Below, piece after piece: positions 5,546-6,475 of a stretch of DNA of 6,475 bases. Within the stretch, counting starts at the first letter, position 1, and every line of letters starts with the position of its first letter. The position numbers were made by a program, and so were the translations under genes. Source of the stretch: AC-52 sp044870295 (GTDB lineage: Bacteria; Actinomycetota; UBA4738); NCBI GenBank assembly GCA_044870295.1, contig JBIOYQ010000026.1, positions 1-6,475 on the forward strand, written 5' to 3'. The notes beneath the pieces are model-generated. The model saw only the letters and a program-made list of their open reading frames with translations, had not been told where the DNA came from and did no database searches.

Positions 5546-6475
5546 ATGATCGCCCTCGTCATCGTCATCCTGGTGGCCCTCGCCTTCGACTTCTTCAACG
5601 GCTTCCACGACGCGGCCAACTCCATCGCCACGGTCGTGTCCACCAGGGTCCTGACCCCTCGTCTGGCGGTCATCTGGGCCGCGTTCTTCAACTTCGTTGC
5701 CTTCCTGGTCTTCGGAACGAAGGTGGCCTCCACCATCGCAACGGGTGTGGTCCAGCCGGAGGTCTTCTCGACGGCCGTGATCTTCGCCGGCCTCCTGGGT
5801 GCCATCGCCTGGGACGTCCTGACGTGGTACCTCGGCCTCCCCACCTCGTCGTCGCACGCGCTGATCGGGGGGATGGCTGGGGCGGCCGTCGCTCGGGCTG
5901 GGTGGAGCGCGCTGATCGGTGAAGGGTTCCGGAAGATCGCCGTCTTCATCGTGCTGTCACCACTCATCGGCCTCTTCCTGGCGTTCACGATCATGGTCGG
6001 GGTGCTGTGGGCATTCCATCGCTATCGTCGTGTGGATCGGCTCAACAAGGGTTTTCGCCGGATGCAGCTGGTGTCCGCGGCGGCGTTCAGCTTGGGTCAC
6101 GGGGCCAACGACGCCCAGAAGACCATGGGGGTGATCCTCGCGCTCCTGATTGGGACGGGGAGGCTTCCGGTGAACGCGAGCGTTCCCCTCTGGGTCGTCC
6201 TATCCGCCCACGCCGCGATCGCGGCCGGAACGTTGTCGGGGGGATGGCGCATCGTCCACACCATGGGATCGAGGATCACGAAGCTGCAGCCCGTGGGTGG
6301 CATGTCTGCCGAAGCGGCCGCGGCGGCCACGCTCTTCTTCACCGCGAGCAAGGGGATTCCGGTCTCGACGACCCACACCATTACCGGCGCGATCGTCGGG
6401 GTGGGGTCGGTCCAGCGATTGTCGGCGGTGCGCTGGGGCGTCGCCGGCCGGGTGGTGTGGGCCTGGGTCCTCACC
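5546..6475 (+). CDS. pit: PiT-family inorganic phosphate transporter, 3' end outside window
   Basis: Low-affinity secondary transporter (PiT/PHO4 family) in the cytoplasmic membrane; bacterial members usually move metal-phosphate complexes or Pi with protons. 310 residues are visible and the frame is still open at the window edge; short bacterial PiT proteins are about 330 residues, so little should be missing. The two inverted halves are clear. Half one has FNGFHDAANSIATVVSTR (17-34) and GLPTSSSHALIGG (97-109). Half two has SLGHGANDAQKTMG (182-195) and GIPVSTTHTITGAIVGVG (270-287). The GxxDAAN and GANDAQK signatures contain the substrate-site Asp and Asn residues. Many hydrophobic segments separate them, with a basic cytoplasmic loop at 158-173. 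The ATG at 5546 begins directly at the first membrane segment, as in other PiT proteins; GGCGGAT at 5531 is a distant, modest ribosome-binding match. It pairs with the DUF47 gene upstream. Confidence 0.94.
   Translation, partial: MIALVIVILVALAFDFFNGFHDAANSIATVVSTRVLTPRLAVIWAAFFNFVAFLVFGTKVASTIATGVVQPEVFSTAVIFAGLLGAIAWDVLTWYLGLPTSSSHALIGGMAGAAVARAGWSALIGEGFRKIAVFIVLSPLIGLFLAFTIMVGVLWAFHRYRRVDRLNKGFRRMQLVSAAAFSLGHGANDAQKTMGVILALLIGTGRLPVNASVPLWVVLSAHAAIAAGTLSGGWRIVHTMGSRITKLQPVGGMSAEAAAAATLFFTASKGIPVSTTHTITGAIVGVGSVQRLSAVRWGVAGRVVWAWVLT

Noticed and set aside
5401..5994. Minus-strand open frames over the DUF47/pit junction
   Set aside because: Translations are Arg/Ala/Thr-rich without domains, while the + strand encodes conserved PiT signatures through the region.

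Overview
This 6.5-kb window is an almost gap-free, single-strand inorganic phosphate (Pi) uptake and signalling cluster. All eight genes lie on the + strand: the 3' end of pstS, then pstC, pstA, pstB, phoU, a PhoB/OmpR-family response regulator, a DUF47 (PhoU-like) protein, and a PiT-family phosphate permease cut off by the right edge. G+C is high, about two thirds by eye, with strong third-position G/C bias. That bias explains the long antisense and out-of-frame ORFs. The composition, the PstB tail and the PstS style suggest an actinobacterial (Actinomycetota) chromosome, perhaps a deep-branching lineage. This is an inference from protein style and not a firm assignment. There are no mobile-element, tRNA, rRNA or CRISPR signals.

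Left part (1-3420): the high-affinity ABC importer Pst. PstS (periplasmic or extracytoplasmic Pi-binding protein) is followed 37 bp later by the two membrane permeases PstC and PstA and by the ATPase PstB. pstC and pstA overlap as TGATG. pstB and phoU overlap as TAGTG. pstA and pstB either abut or overlap slightly, depending on the pstB start. This is a classic translationally coupled operon.

Middle (3420-4788): PhoU, the negative regulator linking Pst occupancy to phosphate signalling, overlaps a winged-helix response regulator that most likely starts at a GTG inside the phoU 3' end. The regulator has an intact phosphorylation site, but no histidine kinase gene is next to it in the window.

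Right part (4789-6475): after the only sizeable intergenic gap (92 bp) comes a DUF47 gene with a strong Shine-Dalgarno sequence, and 47 bp later a PiT permease (310 residues visible, still open at the edge). DUF47-pit pairs are a widespread low-affinity Pi uptake module. High-affinity uptake, low-affinity uptake, two PhoU-fold regulators and a transcription factor are therefore physically linked. A reasonable model is that PhoU and the regulator sense Pi status through Pst, while the regulator controls the pst operon and possibly the adjoining DUF47-pit pair. I see no wholly new system here. The points of interest are the linkage of the two uptake routes, the missing kinase, and some start-site and leader details.
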